Part shown: piece after piece, positions 48,266-56,404 of the stretch
Position numbering within the stretch: position 1 is the stretch's first letter
How the letters are laid out: each line of letters starts with the position of its first letter
Source of the DNA: Lachnospiraceae bacterium
GTDB lineage: Bacteria > Bacillota > Clostridia > Lachnospirales > Lachnospiraceae
DNA: 64,000 nucleotides
Direction: 5' to 3'
Assembly (NCBI GenBank): GCA_029053015.1
Contig: JAIDHX010000040.1
Coordinates: 62,001-126,000, forward strand
The notes under the pieces: generated by a model
What the model saw: only the letters and a program-made list of their open reading frames with translations
Told to the model about the DNA's origin: nothing
Databases searched by the model: none
Position numbers and translations under genes: made by a program

Positions 48266-50293
48266 TTATTTTTTATAATTGGCTGCCGCCGCATCAAATT
48301 TTCCAAATAACTGTGACTGGTTCGACTGCTGTTTCACGGCGTTCGTCCTTCTGGATACAAAGCCATCCAGTTTTTCCATGTATTCATCCGCCGTGATGCT
48401 GCCGTCGGCAACCATGGTCAGCCCCTTTTCCCAGCTTGCCGTGAGCGCCGGATTTAAAAGCGGGCGTATGGAGCCGTCCACCACATCATAAATCATTTCT
48501 CCCATCAAAGTGGGCGTCAGAATCTGCGTCTTTTTGTTCAGCGCAAGATACTCAATATTCACCAGCTTTTTCAGGATTTCCGCACGGGTTGCCGAGGTGC
48601 CGATACCGGAGCCTTTTATCTGCGCCCTCAGTTCCTCGTCCTCAATAAGCTGCCCCGCATTTTCCATGGCAAGTATCATGGTGCCGGAATTGTAACGCTT
48701 TGGCGGCGATGTCTCTCCTTCTTTTATGGTAAGCTCCCTGAGCGTCAGTTTCTCTCCCTTCTTCAGCTTCTGAAGCTGCTCCATAAAAGCAGCGTCACAT
48801 TTTGTCTCTTCCTCTTCTTCTCCCTCTGTGGCAGCTTCATTTTCCTCTTTTTTTCTGGCAAAAGAAAACTGTGCCGCCTTCAAATATCCCTCCTGTTGTA
48901 AAACCTTAAAACCTGCAAAAAACTTTTCTCCTTTTACATCTGCAACAAGGGACACTTTCTGGTATACGGCAGGTGGGAAAAAAATACTTAAAAAGCGACG
49001 CACAATAATCTCATACACCTTCTGCGCGGTGGGGTTTACACCCGCCAGAGCACCAAAGCCCTGTCCCGTGGGAATCACGGCATAATGGTCCGTTATCTGC
49101 TTGTCATTGACATAACGGGTCTTGGCAATCCCTTTGTAACTTCCACTCTTCAGAATTTCTTCTGCAAAAGCAGCCGCCTTGTCATAATTTTTAAGCCCTG
49201 CAATATTTTTGTAAATCTCCTTTGCAACCGCCGTGGATAGCACCCTGGCATCCGTTCTCGGATAGGTCACCAGTTTTTTTTCATAAAGCTCCTGAATAAT
49301 CTGCAAAGTCTGGTCCGGACTGATCTTAAAATATTTGGAGCAGTCGTTCTGCAATTCCGCCAAATTGTACAGCAGCGGCGGATTTTTTGTCTCTTTCTTT
49401 CGTTCTATGCTGTCCACAACCAGAATATGACAGGATTGTCCCCCCTGTACTGCATCCGCAAGCGATGCCTTTAACCCCTCAGCATCTTCTTTTTTCTTAA
49501 AACCGTTTTCTTTGTATAAAAGCGGGGAGGCAAAATATTTGGAACCCTCCACGGCGCGCCATTCTCCCTCAAAATTCTTCCCTGCATAAGAGAATCCGCC
49601 CAAAAGACGGTAAAAAGGCGTTTTTACAAAGACGCGTATCTCCCGCTCGCGTTTTACCACCATGCCAAGCACACAGGTCATGACGCGCCCTACGGAAATC
49701 ACTGCTTTTTCACGCTTTAAGTACCCTTTCACGGTATTGCCGTATTTTAAGGTGAGCACCCGTGAAAAATTGATGCCCATCAGGTAGTCTTCCTTGGCAC
49801 GCAGATAAGCCGCATCCGCCAGATTGTCATAGGCAGATAAATCCTTTGCTTCTTTGATGCCGCGCAGGATTTCCTCCTCCGTCTGCGAGTCTATCCAGAC
49901 TCTTTTTCTTTCCTTGTCTTTGACGCCCGCCATCTGTTCCACCAGACGGTATATGTATTCTCCCTCTCGTCCGGAGTCGGTACAAACGTAAATCGTACTG
50001 ACGTCTTTCCGTGAAAGCAGGCCACTGACAATGGAAAACTGCTTTTTCACACTGTCAATGACCTCATACTTAAACTCTCTTGGTATAAAAGGAATGGTAT
50101 CATAAGACCACTTTTTGTATACGGCATCATACGCTTCCGGATAGCTCATGGTCACCAGATGGCCTACGCACCAGGTTACAATCGCTTCCTCAGACTCCAG
50201 ATAGCCGTCTTTTCCTGCCATATTCTGTTTCAGCGCCTTGGCAAATTCCCGCGCGACACTTGGTTTTTCTGCTATGTATAAACTCTTTCCCAC
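48266..50293 (-). CDS. topB: DNA topoisomerase III
   Basis: The 675-residue product is a type IA topoisomerase: Toprim domain with KSLYIAEKPSVAREFAK and VCTDSGREGEYIYRLV (DxDxE replaced by the usual topB DSGRE), catalytic tyrosine in KLVTYPRTDARVL, and GIGTSATRAEILKKL. It has no C-terminal zinc fingers. It resolves catenanes and recombination intermediates; host or mobile copies both occur, and here the neighbours are housekeeping genes. The start is GTG at 50293 with TGAGGAAAA; TTG at 50296 is also possible. Confidence 0.92.
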   Translation of the reverse strand: MGKSLYIAEKPSVAREFAKALKQNMAGKDGYLESEEAIVTWCVGHLVTMSYPEAYDAVYKKWSYDTIPFIPREFKYEVIDSVKKQFSIVSGLLSRKDVSTIYVCTDSGREGEYIYRLVEQMAGVKDKERKRVWIDSQTEEEILRGIKEAKDLSAYDNLADAAYLRAKEDYLMGINFSRVLTLKYGNTVKGYLKREKAVISVGRVMTCVLGMVVKREREIRVFVKTPFYRLLGGFSYAGKNFEGEWRAVEGSKYFASPLLYKENGFKKKEDAEGLKASLADAVQGGQSCHILVVDSIERKKETKNPPLLYNLAELQNDCSKYFKISPDQTLQIIQELYEKKLVTYPRTDARVLSTAVAKEIYKNIAGLKNYDKAAAFAEEILKSGSYKGIAKTRYVNDKQITDHYAVIPTGQGFGALAGVNPTAQKVYEIIVRRFLSIFFPPAVYQKVSLVADVKGEKFFAGFKVLQQEGYLKAAQFSFARKKEENEAATEGEEEEETKCDAAFMEQLQKLKKGEKLTLRELTIKEGETSPPKRYNSGTMILAMENAGQLIEDEELRAQIKGSGIGTSATRAEILKKLVNIEYLALNKKTQILTPTLMGEMIYDVVDGSIRPLLNPALTASWEKGLTMVADGSITADEYMEKLDGFVSRRTNAVKQQSNQSQLFGKFDAAAANYKK

Positions 50294-50324
50294 CAATTTT
50301 CCTCACTTACGACGCACGCCAACG

Positions 50325-52067
50325 TTACAGAAGCTCTATCAGCATCTGTTCTATTTCCTCTGCCGGCACCGGTCTGCCAAGCAGATAGCCCTGAATGATG
50401 TTACAGCCAATCTGCTGCATATAATCAAACTGGTCCTGTGTCTCCACACCCTCTGCAACCGTTTCATAGCCGAGCTTGCTGACCATGGACACAATGGATT
50501 CGGTGATGATTTTCGTTGACTCGTCCGTGATAACCCTGTCCACAAAGCTCTTGTCTATCTTGAGCGTGTCGATAGGCAGTCCGTTTAAATAGGACAGAGA
50601 AGAAAAACCTGTTCCGAAATCATCCAAGGATATCTTGACACCGTAATCCCGCAGCGTCAAAAGTTTATCCTTCACTTCTTCAAAATCCTCAATTAAAATA
50701 CTTTCTGTAATCTCCAGCTCTATCTCACTGGGCTCCACTTCATATCTCTGAATAATTTCCAAAAGCTTTCCGACAAAATCCTTCCGCTTGTATTGGATGG
50801 CAGAAATATTGATGGACATGATAAGCGGATAACCGTATTTGCGCTTCCATTCTGCATAATGGCGGATGCTTTCCTCCATCACCCAGCTTCCTATCGAGAT
50901 AATGGCGCCATTCTTCTCCGCAATCGGAATAAAGACGGCGGGACTTATCATTTTATTGTTCTCATCCTTCCAGCGTATCAGCGCTTCCACACCTCTGAGC
51001 CGCTTCGTATTGGTATAGTACTGCGGCTGGAAATACAGACAGAAATTCTTGTTAAAGATTGCTTCCTTCAGCTTATTTTCAATTTCCACCGTCTGTAAAA
51101 AGTCGTGTAAAATACCGGCATCAAAATACTGTATCGATGCTTTTCCGGCAGCTTTCGCCTTAAACATAACAATTTCAGCGCAGTTAATCAGTTCAATTGC
51201 CTGTTTTGAAGATTCGGGATATTCCGCAACCCCGATACTGACAGTCAGACGGATTTCCATTCCATTGCTTAGCAGAAATCCCTGATTTATCCTCTCCTGA
51301 ATGCATTTGTGGATATGCTCCACACTCCTGTCGCCACAGGGGTCATAAATCGCCATACAGTATATATCGCTGGTCATATGGCAGACAATCACTTTGTCAC
51401 CGGAAAAAGAACCCAAAAACTGCCCGTACTGCTGTACCACCTCATCTCCGACAAGCAGTCCCATACCATCGTTAATTTTCCGGAAGTCATCGATGTCAAT
51501 AAACATGACGCTGACAATGCGATGCTCTTCCTCCGCCTTACGGATAAGTTCTCCAAGCTGCATAACGAAATAATTCCGGTTATACAAACCGGTCAGCGCA
51601 TCATTATAAGCCATATACCGAAGTTCATCATTCTGTGCCTTAACCTTCGTAATATCCCTGATACATATAATCTTATCAATGGGAACTCCCTGCTCATCAT
51701 AGTTGACTTTGACTTCAAATTCCAGCCACGACAAGCGGAAGGGTCTTGTTGTCTGGCCCTCTTTCAAGTGGCACACCACTTTCTCCCGTTCTTTGCCGCT
51801 TTTCTCAAGAAACACCGCTTCTCTGACCGGCAGAATGTACTTTTCCTCAAGCTCATCAAAAATAAAGGAAAGCTCCCTGTTTTCTTTGATTCGGAAGGAA
51901 AAGAAATTATCCCAGTTGCCCAATGTAATGACATCGTTTTTTTCAAATACAACATAGAGGAAAGCATTGTTGGACATATCACAGACCAGACGATACATTT
52001 TGTCCCGTCCGCTTAGTTGTTGATTCATAGCCTTCAGTAAATCTATCTGATATCTCAGTTCATCCAT
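50325..52067 (-). CDS. PAS-GGDEF-EAL protein with degenerate GGDEF
   Basis: The 580-residue product has an N-terminal PAS-like domain ending in IICIRDITKVKAQNDELR, a GGDEF-like domain (about 165-315) and an EAL domain (about 325-575). In the GGDEF domain the signature is TSDIY in place of GGDEF, so it should not make c-di-GMP. The EAL domain keeps its key residues: EALIRW, NISAIQY, ELEITESILIED, LDDFGTGFSSLSYL, KIDKSF and AEGVET. It is therefore predicted to break down c-di-GMP, with the GGDEF and PAS parts as sensors. No membrane segment. Confidence 0.88.
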   Translation of the reverse strand: MDELRYQIDLLKAMNQQLSGRDKMYRLVCDMSNNAFLYVVFEKNDVITLGNWDNFFSFRIKENRELSFIFDELEEKYILPVREAVFLEKSGKEREKVVCHLKEGQTTRPFRLSWLEFEVKVNYDEQGVPIDKIICIRDITKVKAQNDELRYMAYNDALTGLYNRNYFVMQLGELIRKAEEEHRIVSVMFIDIDDFRKINDGMGLLVGDEVVQQYGQFLGSFSGDKVIVCHMTSDIYCMAIYDPCGDRSVEHIHKCIQERINQGFLLSNGMEIRLTVSIGVAEYPESSKQAIELINCAEIVMFKAKAAGKASIQYFDAGILHDFLQTVEIENKLKEAIFNKNFCLYFQPQYYTNTKRLRGVEALIRWKDENNKMISPAVFIPIAEKNGAIISIGSWVMEESIRHYAEWKRKYGYPLIMSINISAIQYKRKDFVGKLLEIIQRYEVEPSEIELEITESILIEDFEEVKDKLLTLRDYGVKISLDDFGTGFSSLSYLNGLPIDTLKIDKSFVDRVITDESTKIITESIVSMVSKLGYETVAEGVETQDQFDYMQQIGCNIIQGYLLGRPVPAEEIEQMLIELL

Positions 52068-52141
52068 GTTGTTTCCTCCACTTAACCCTTATTTATCTTA
52101 TTTTGTCGTATTCTCCCTTTTTCCCCTCTTTTATTTCCCTT

Positions 52142-53227
52142 TTACTTTTTGCTTATATAACCTTGCGCCTTCAAAAGTTCTGCACACAGAACGGCTCCCC
52201 CCGCGGCTCCGCGGACCGTATTGTGTGACATTCCCACGAACTTATAGTCATATACGGAATCTTCGCGGATACGTCCCACGCTGATTCCCATACCATTTTC
52301 ATAATCCACATCCAGATTAATCTGCGGACGGTTATCCTCCTCCAGATACTGGATAAACTGCTTCGGTGCAGAGGGCAGGGCAAGCTCCTGCGGAACGCCC
52401 TTATAGCTTACAAGCTTCTCTATCAACTGCTCCTTTGTAGGTTTCTTATTAAACTTTACAAATACTGCCGCCGTATGTCCGTTTAACACGGGCACTCTGA
52501 TACACTGGCATGTAATAACGGGAGTAGATGCCGGAACAATTACGCCGTCTTTGATTTCTCCCCAGATTCTGAGCGGCTCCTTCTCCGATTTTTCTTCCTC
52601 TCCGCTGATAAAGGGAATGATATTTCCCTCCATCTCAGGCCAGTCTTTAAAAGTCTTGCCTGCGCCGGAAATCGCCTGATATGTGGTTGCCACCACCTCA
52701 ACCGGCTCAAATTCCTTCCACGCCGTCAAAACGGGTGCATAACTCTGGATGGAGCAGTTGGGCTTTACTGCCACAAAGCCTCTCGTCGTTCCCAGACGCT
52801 TTTTCTGGAAATCAATTACCTTCATATGCTCCGGATTGATTTCCGGTACCACCATGGGAACGTCGGGCGTCCAACGGTGCGCACTGTTGTTGGATACCAC
52901 AGGCGTTTCTGTTTTGGCATAAGCCTCCTCAATCGCCTTAATTTCTTCCTTGGTCATATCCACGGCGCTGAACACAAAGTCCACCTCTGCCGCCACCTTC
53001 TCCACTTCGTTTACATTCATGACTACAATGTCTTTTACCTTCTGGGGCATGGGCGTTTCCATCTTCCATCTGTCTCCCACTGCCTCCGCGTAAGTCTTAC
53101 CTGCGGAGCGGGGGCTTGCCGCGATGGTCGTCACCTCAAACCAGGGATGATTCTCCAAAAGGGCAATAAAACGCTGTCCCACCATGCCTGTTCCGCCTAA
53201 TATACCAACCTTTAATTTCTCACTCAT
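52142..53227 (-). CDS. asd: Aspartate-semialdehyde dehydrogenase
   Basis: The 361-residue product has the NADP motif VGILGGTGMVGQRF, the active cysteine in VAVKPNCSIQSYAPVL and the substrate-binding region YQAISGAGKTF. It belongs to the longer archaeal/Clostridial type. It makes aspartate semialdehyde for lysine, methionine and threonine synthesis. It overlaps the end of argH by 8 bases and so is translated with it. The hairpin-poor gap after it (52068-52141) has no terminator. Confidence 0.95.
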   Translation of the reverse strand: MSEKLKVGILGGTGMVGQRFIALLENHPWFEVTTIAASPRSAGKTYAEAVGDRWKMETPMPQKVKDIVVMNVNEVEKVAAEVDFVFSAVDMTKEEIKAIEEAYAKTETPVVSNNSAHRWTPDVPMVVPEINPEHMKVIDFQKKRLGTTRGFVAVKPNCSIQSYAPVLTAWKEFEPVEVVATTYQAISGAGKTFKDWPEMEGNIIPFISGEEEKSEKEPLRIWGEIKDGVIVPASTPVITCQCIRVPVLNGHTAAVFVKFNKKPTKEQLIEKLVSYKGVPQELALPSAPKQFIQYLEEDNRPQINLDVDYENGMGISVGRIREDSVYDYKFVGMSHNTVRGAAGGAVLCAELLKAQGYISKK

Positions 53228-54626
53228 TTTTGTCTGTTCCTTTCTGCCATTCTTCTTCCAAATATATTTTATGCAGACGAATAACCTCCTGCATTACTTC
53301 TGGTCCCGGCGCCCCGAGCGTCAGCCTCTTTTCCACACAGGTTTTTAAACTGACCGCCTCGTAAATATCCGGCTCAAACTTATCACTTATTTCTTTCAGT
53401 TCTTCAAGACCGAGATCCTCGATTCCAACGCCTTTGTCGATACAGTACAGCACCAGTCTGCCGATAATGCCGTGCGCATCCCTGAAGGGCACGCCTTTGT
53501 TTACCAGATAGTCTGCGGCATCCGTCGCATTTGTAAAGCCGTTAATTGCACTTTTTGCCATAACCTCTTTGTTAAACTTCACCGTGTGAAGCATCCCGGT
53601 AAAAAGCTCTGTGCAGGTTTCCGCCGTATGCATCGCATCAAAACTAAGTTCCTTGTCCTCCTGCATGTCCTTATTGTAGGCAAGCGGAAGTCCCTTCATG
53701 GTGGTGAGCAGCGACATCAGCGCGCCATATACCCGTCCGGTTTTGCCCCTGACAAGCTCAGCAATATCGGGATTTTTCTTCTGTGGCATAATGCTGCTTC
53801 CCGTTGAATATGCGTCGTCCAACTCTACAAAACGGTACTCGTTGGAATTCCATATGATAATTTCTTCACAAAGTCGGGAAAAATGCATCATCAGAATGGA
53901 AAGTGCCGCCAGATACTCTATCAGATAGTCCCTGTCCGATACGGAATCCATACTGTTTAAAGTAGGTCCCTCAAACCCTAACAGGGAAGCCGTATAATTT
54001 CTGTCTAACGGATAGGTGGTTCCTGCCAGTGCGCCCGCCCCCAGCGGACAATAATTCATGCGGAAATAAATATCTTTCAGACGCTGCCTGTCCCGCTTAA
54101 ACATTTCAAAGTAAGCGCCGAGATGATGTGCCAGCGTAACCGGCTGCGCTTTCTGAAGATGCGTAAAGCCGGGCATATAGGTCTCTGTGTTTTCCTCCAT
54201 GATATGAAGAAGCTCTGTGAGAAGCTCTCTTAACAGCCCGTCCATGGCAAGCACATGCGTCCTCGTATAAAGACGCATATCGAGCGCAACCTGGTCGTTG
54301 CGGCTTCGTCCCGTGTGAAGCTTCTTGCCGGCTTCACCGATTCGCTCTGTCAGGACAGCCTCCACAAAACTGTGAATGTCCTCCTGCGTCTCGTCTATGG
54401 ACAGCCTGCCGCTCTCCACATCTTCCCTGATGCCTGCAAGTCCTTTCACAATGGCATCCTTTTCCTCTAATGTCAGGATACCCTGCTTGCCGAGCATCAC
54501 TGCATGGGCTATGCTTCCCTCAATGTCCTGCACAAACAAATTTTTATCAAAACGGATGGACGCATTAAAGTCAAAAACCTTGTTGTCCGTCTCTTTTGTA
54601 AAGCGTCCGCCCCACAACTGTGCCAT
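53220..54626 (-). CDS. argH: Argininosuccinate lyase
   Basis: The 468-residue product has the fumarase/aspartase signature GSSIMPQKKNPD and the argininosuccinate lyase segments HTGRSRNDQVALDMRL and PGFTHLQKAQPV. It splits argininosuccinate into arginine and fumarate. ATG at 54626 follows GGAGGAAAAG; the frame upstream has no start with a site. It is transcribed first with asd behind it, an arginine-aspartate family pairing; argG is not in the window. Confidence 0.96.
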   Translation of the reverse strand: MAQLWGGRFTKETDNKVFDFNASIRFDKNLFVQDIEGSIAHAVMLGKQGILTLEEKDAIVKGLAGIREDVESGRLSIDETQEDIHSFVEAVLTERIGEAGKKLHTGRSRNDQVALDMRLYTRTHVLAMDGLLRELLTELLHIMEENTETYMPGFTHLQKAQPVTLAHHLGAYFEMFKRDRQRLKDIYFRMNYCPLGAGALAGTTYPLDRNYTASLLGFEGPTLNSMDSVSDRDYLIEYLAALSILMMHFSRLCEEIIIWNSNEYRFVELDDAYSTGSSIMPQKKNPDIAELVRGKTGRVYGALMSLLTTMKGLPLAYNKDMQEDKELSFDAMHTAETCTELFTGMLHTVKFNKEVMAKSAINGFTNATDAADYLVNKGVPFRDAHGIIGRLVLYCIDKGVGIEDLGLEELKEISDKFEPDIYEAVSLKTCVEKRLTLGAPGPEVMQEVIRLHKIYLEEEWQKGTDKNE

Positions 54627-54661
54627 ACTTTTCCTCCATTGTAATTCTAAATCTAGATTTG

Positions 54662-54690
54662 ATAGTAGCATAAATTTTGCTTCAATGCAA
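54662..54690 (-). promoter_or_regulatory. Promoter of argH-asd
   Basis: TTGCAT and TACTAT are 17 bases apart on the minus strand, about 30 bases before argH. No arginine repressor box is obvious. Confidence 0.55.
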
Positions 54691-54765
54691 TACAGTGTAA
54701 CAAAACTTTACACCAATCTGCTTCTTTTTCATACAATAACAGTAAAACGGAAAAGGAAATTTGTC

Positions 54766-55539
54766 ATGCCGGAACCTCTGCTGCAATTAAAAAATATCTG
54801 CTATTCTTATCACAGCCTTCAGATGGAAACTCCGGCACTCTCCAATGTATCTTTTCACATTGATACAGGAGAATTTGTTGCCATTGTAGGACCCAGCGGC
54901 TGCGGAAAATCAACCCTGCTCTCCATCATCGCGGGCTTGCTTTCCCCTGAGGAGGGCACCATTATTTTTCACAACCCGGACGGTTCCTTACATTATCCGA
55001 AAATAGGCTACATGCTGCAAAGAGACCATCTTCTTGAATGGCGGACGGTATATCAAAATGCCATTCTCGGACTGGAAATAAACAAGATGCTTACACCGGA
55101 AAATACGGACAGGGTACTGCAGCTCATGAAGGATTACGACTTATACAAATTTAAGGACAAGAAACCCTCTGAACTTTCCGGCGGCATGAAGCAGCGCGCA
55201 GCACTCATACGGACCCTCGCATTAAATCCCGGGCTTCTGCTGTTAGACGAACCTTTCAGTGCACTGGATTATCAGACGCGGCTCACGGTTTCTTCCGATA
55301 TCTGTCGGATTATAAGAAAAACGGGAAAAACAGCGCTGCTGATTACCCACGATTTATCAGAAGCCATCAGTCTGGCGGACAGGATTATTATATTGAGCCG
55401 CCGCCCTGCCACTGTAAAATTCGAAGTTCCTATCAGGCTTTCCCCGCCCGACGATTCTCCGCTGGCGTCCAGAAATGCTCCGGAATTCCAATACTATTTC
55501 AATCTTCTATGGGAGGCGCTGTCCGATGAAAAAATATAA
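54766..55539 (+). CDS. ABC transporter ATP-binding protein (SsuB/TauB type)
   Basis: The 257-residue product has Walker A VGPSGCGKSTLLSIIAG, Q-loop MLQRDHLLEWRTV, signature LSGGMKQRAALIRTLAL, Walker B LLLDEPFSALD and switch ITHDLSEAI. It belongs to the nitrate/sulfonate/taurine/thiamine-precursor uptake group. ATG at 54766 follows AAAAGGAAAT. The permease starts within its last 14 bases. A substrate-binding protein gene, normally part of such operons, is absent, so the ligand is unknown. Confidence 0.9.
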   Translation: MPEPLLQLKNICYSYHSLQMETPALSNVSFHIDTGEFVAIVGPSGCGKSTLLSIIAGLLSPEEGTIIFHNPDGSLHYPKIGYMLQRDHLLEWRTVYQNAILGLEINKMLTPENTDRVLQLMKDYDLYKFKDKKPSELSGGMKQRAALIRTLALNPGLLLLDEPFSALDYQTRLTVSSDICRIIRKTGKTALLITHDLSEAISLADRIIILSRRPATVKFEVPIRLSPPDDSPLASRNAPEFQYYFNLLWEALSDEKI

Positions 55540-56344
55540 CGCTGCTCCCGCAAAGGAACTGACACGGCAGGAAGCCTTTGTCAGAGCGCACAGACATTAC
55601 CACAATAAAATATCCTTCTGCCGTATTCTGATTTTTATTTTATTTTTAACCTTATGGGAAACCGCCGCAGATTTAGGCTGGATAGACACCTTCTTTTTCT
55701 CCAGTCCCTCAAGAGTTGTACGCTGCTTCCTTGAACTGGTGACAAAAAAAGCCCTGTTTCTGCATATAGGCGTCACGCTCGCCGAAACCTTGATCAGCTT
55801 TTTTCTTGTCATCCTTATCGGTATGGCGGCAGCAACCCTGCTCTGGTATTCTTCCGGTATCTCGGAAATTGCAGAGCCGTACCTTGTCATATTAAACAGT
55901 CTGCCGAAATCCGCTCTTGCGCCCCTTTTTATCGTATGGCTCGGCACCGGTACCACTACCATTATTGTTGCCGGCGCATCTGTTGCCATATTTGGCTCCA
56001 TCATAAGCCTTTACACCGGCTTTAAGCAGGTAGACAGCGAAAAAATCACTTTGATTTATACGCTGGGCGGCAGCAAATGGAACGCTTTCTTTAAGGTTAT
56101 CCTTCCGGGCAGTATTCCTACCATTCTGAGCACGATGAAGGTAAATATCGGTCTCGCCCTTGTCGGTGTTATCATCGGTGAATTTCTCGCCGCAAGAAGA
56201 GGGCTCGGATACCTGATTATTTACGGTTCGCAGGTTTTCCAGATGCATATGGTGATTACCTCCATCATACTGCTCTGCATCATCGCCATGGGACTGTACC
56301 AGATTATCCAGTGGGGCGAACATTATTACAAGAAAAAAATGTAA
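55526..56344 (+). CDS. ABC transporter permease (SsuC/TauC type)
   Basis: The 272-residue product has six hydrophobic segments and the ABC-permease loop TLGGSKWNAFFKVILPGSIPTIL (EAA motif region). ATG at 55526 has GGGAGG upstream and lies inside the ATPase gene, showing translational coupling. It forms the channel with the ATPase as a dimer. The operon ends here and faces the convergent zinc-ribbon gene. Confidence 0.9.
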   Translation: MKKYNAAPAKELTRQEAFVRAHRHYHNKISFCRILIFILFLTLWETAADLGWIDTFFFSSPSRVVRCFLELVTKKALFLHIGVTLAETLISFFLVILIGMAAATLLWYSSGISEIAEPYLVILNSLPKSALAPLFIVWLGTGTTTIIVAGASVAIFGSIISLYTGFKQVDSEKITLIYTLGGSKWNAFFKVILPGSIPTILSTMKVNIGLALVGVIIGEFLAARRGLGYLIIYGSQVFQMHMVITSIILLCIIAMGLYQIIQWGEHYYKKKM

Positions 56345-56360
56345 CAACTTTTTCCCAAGT

Positions 56361-56390
56361 AAAAACCGGACTCATAAAATATGAGCCCGG
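56361..56390 (-). terminator. Terminator of the large zinc-ribbon gene
   Basis: CCGGACTCATA pairs with TATGAGCCCGG (one mismatch, 3-base loop), with TTTTT on the minus strand, 14 bases beyond the stop. The convergent permease transcript may also end here. Confidence 0.8.
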
Positions 56391-56404
56391 CTACATACAT
56401 CAAT

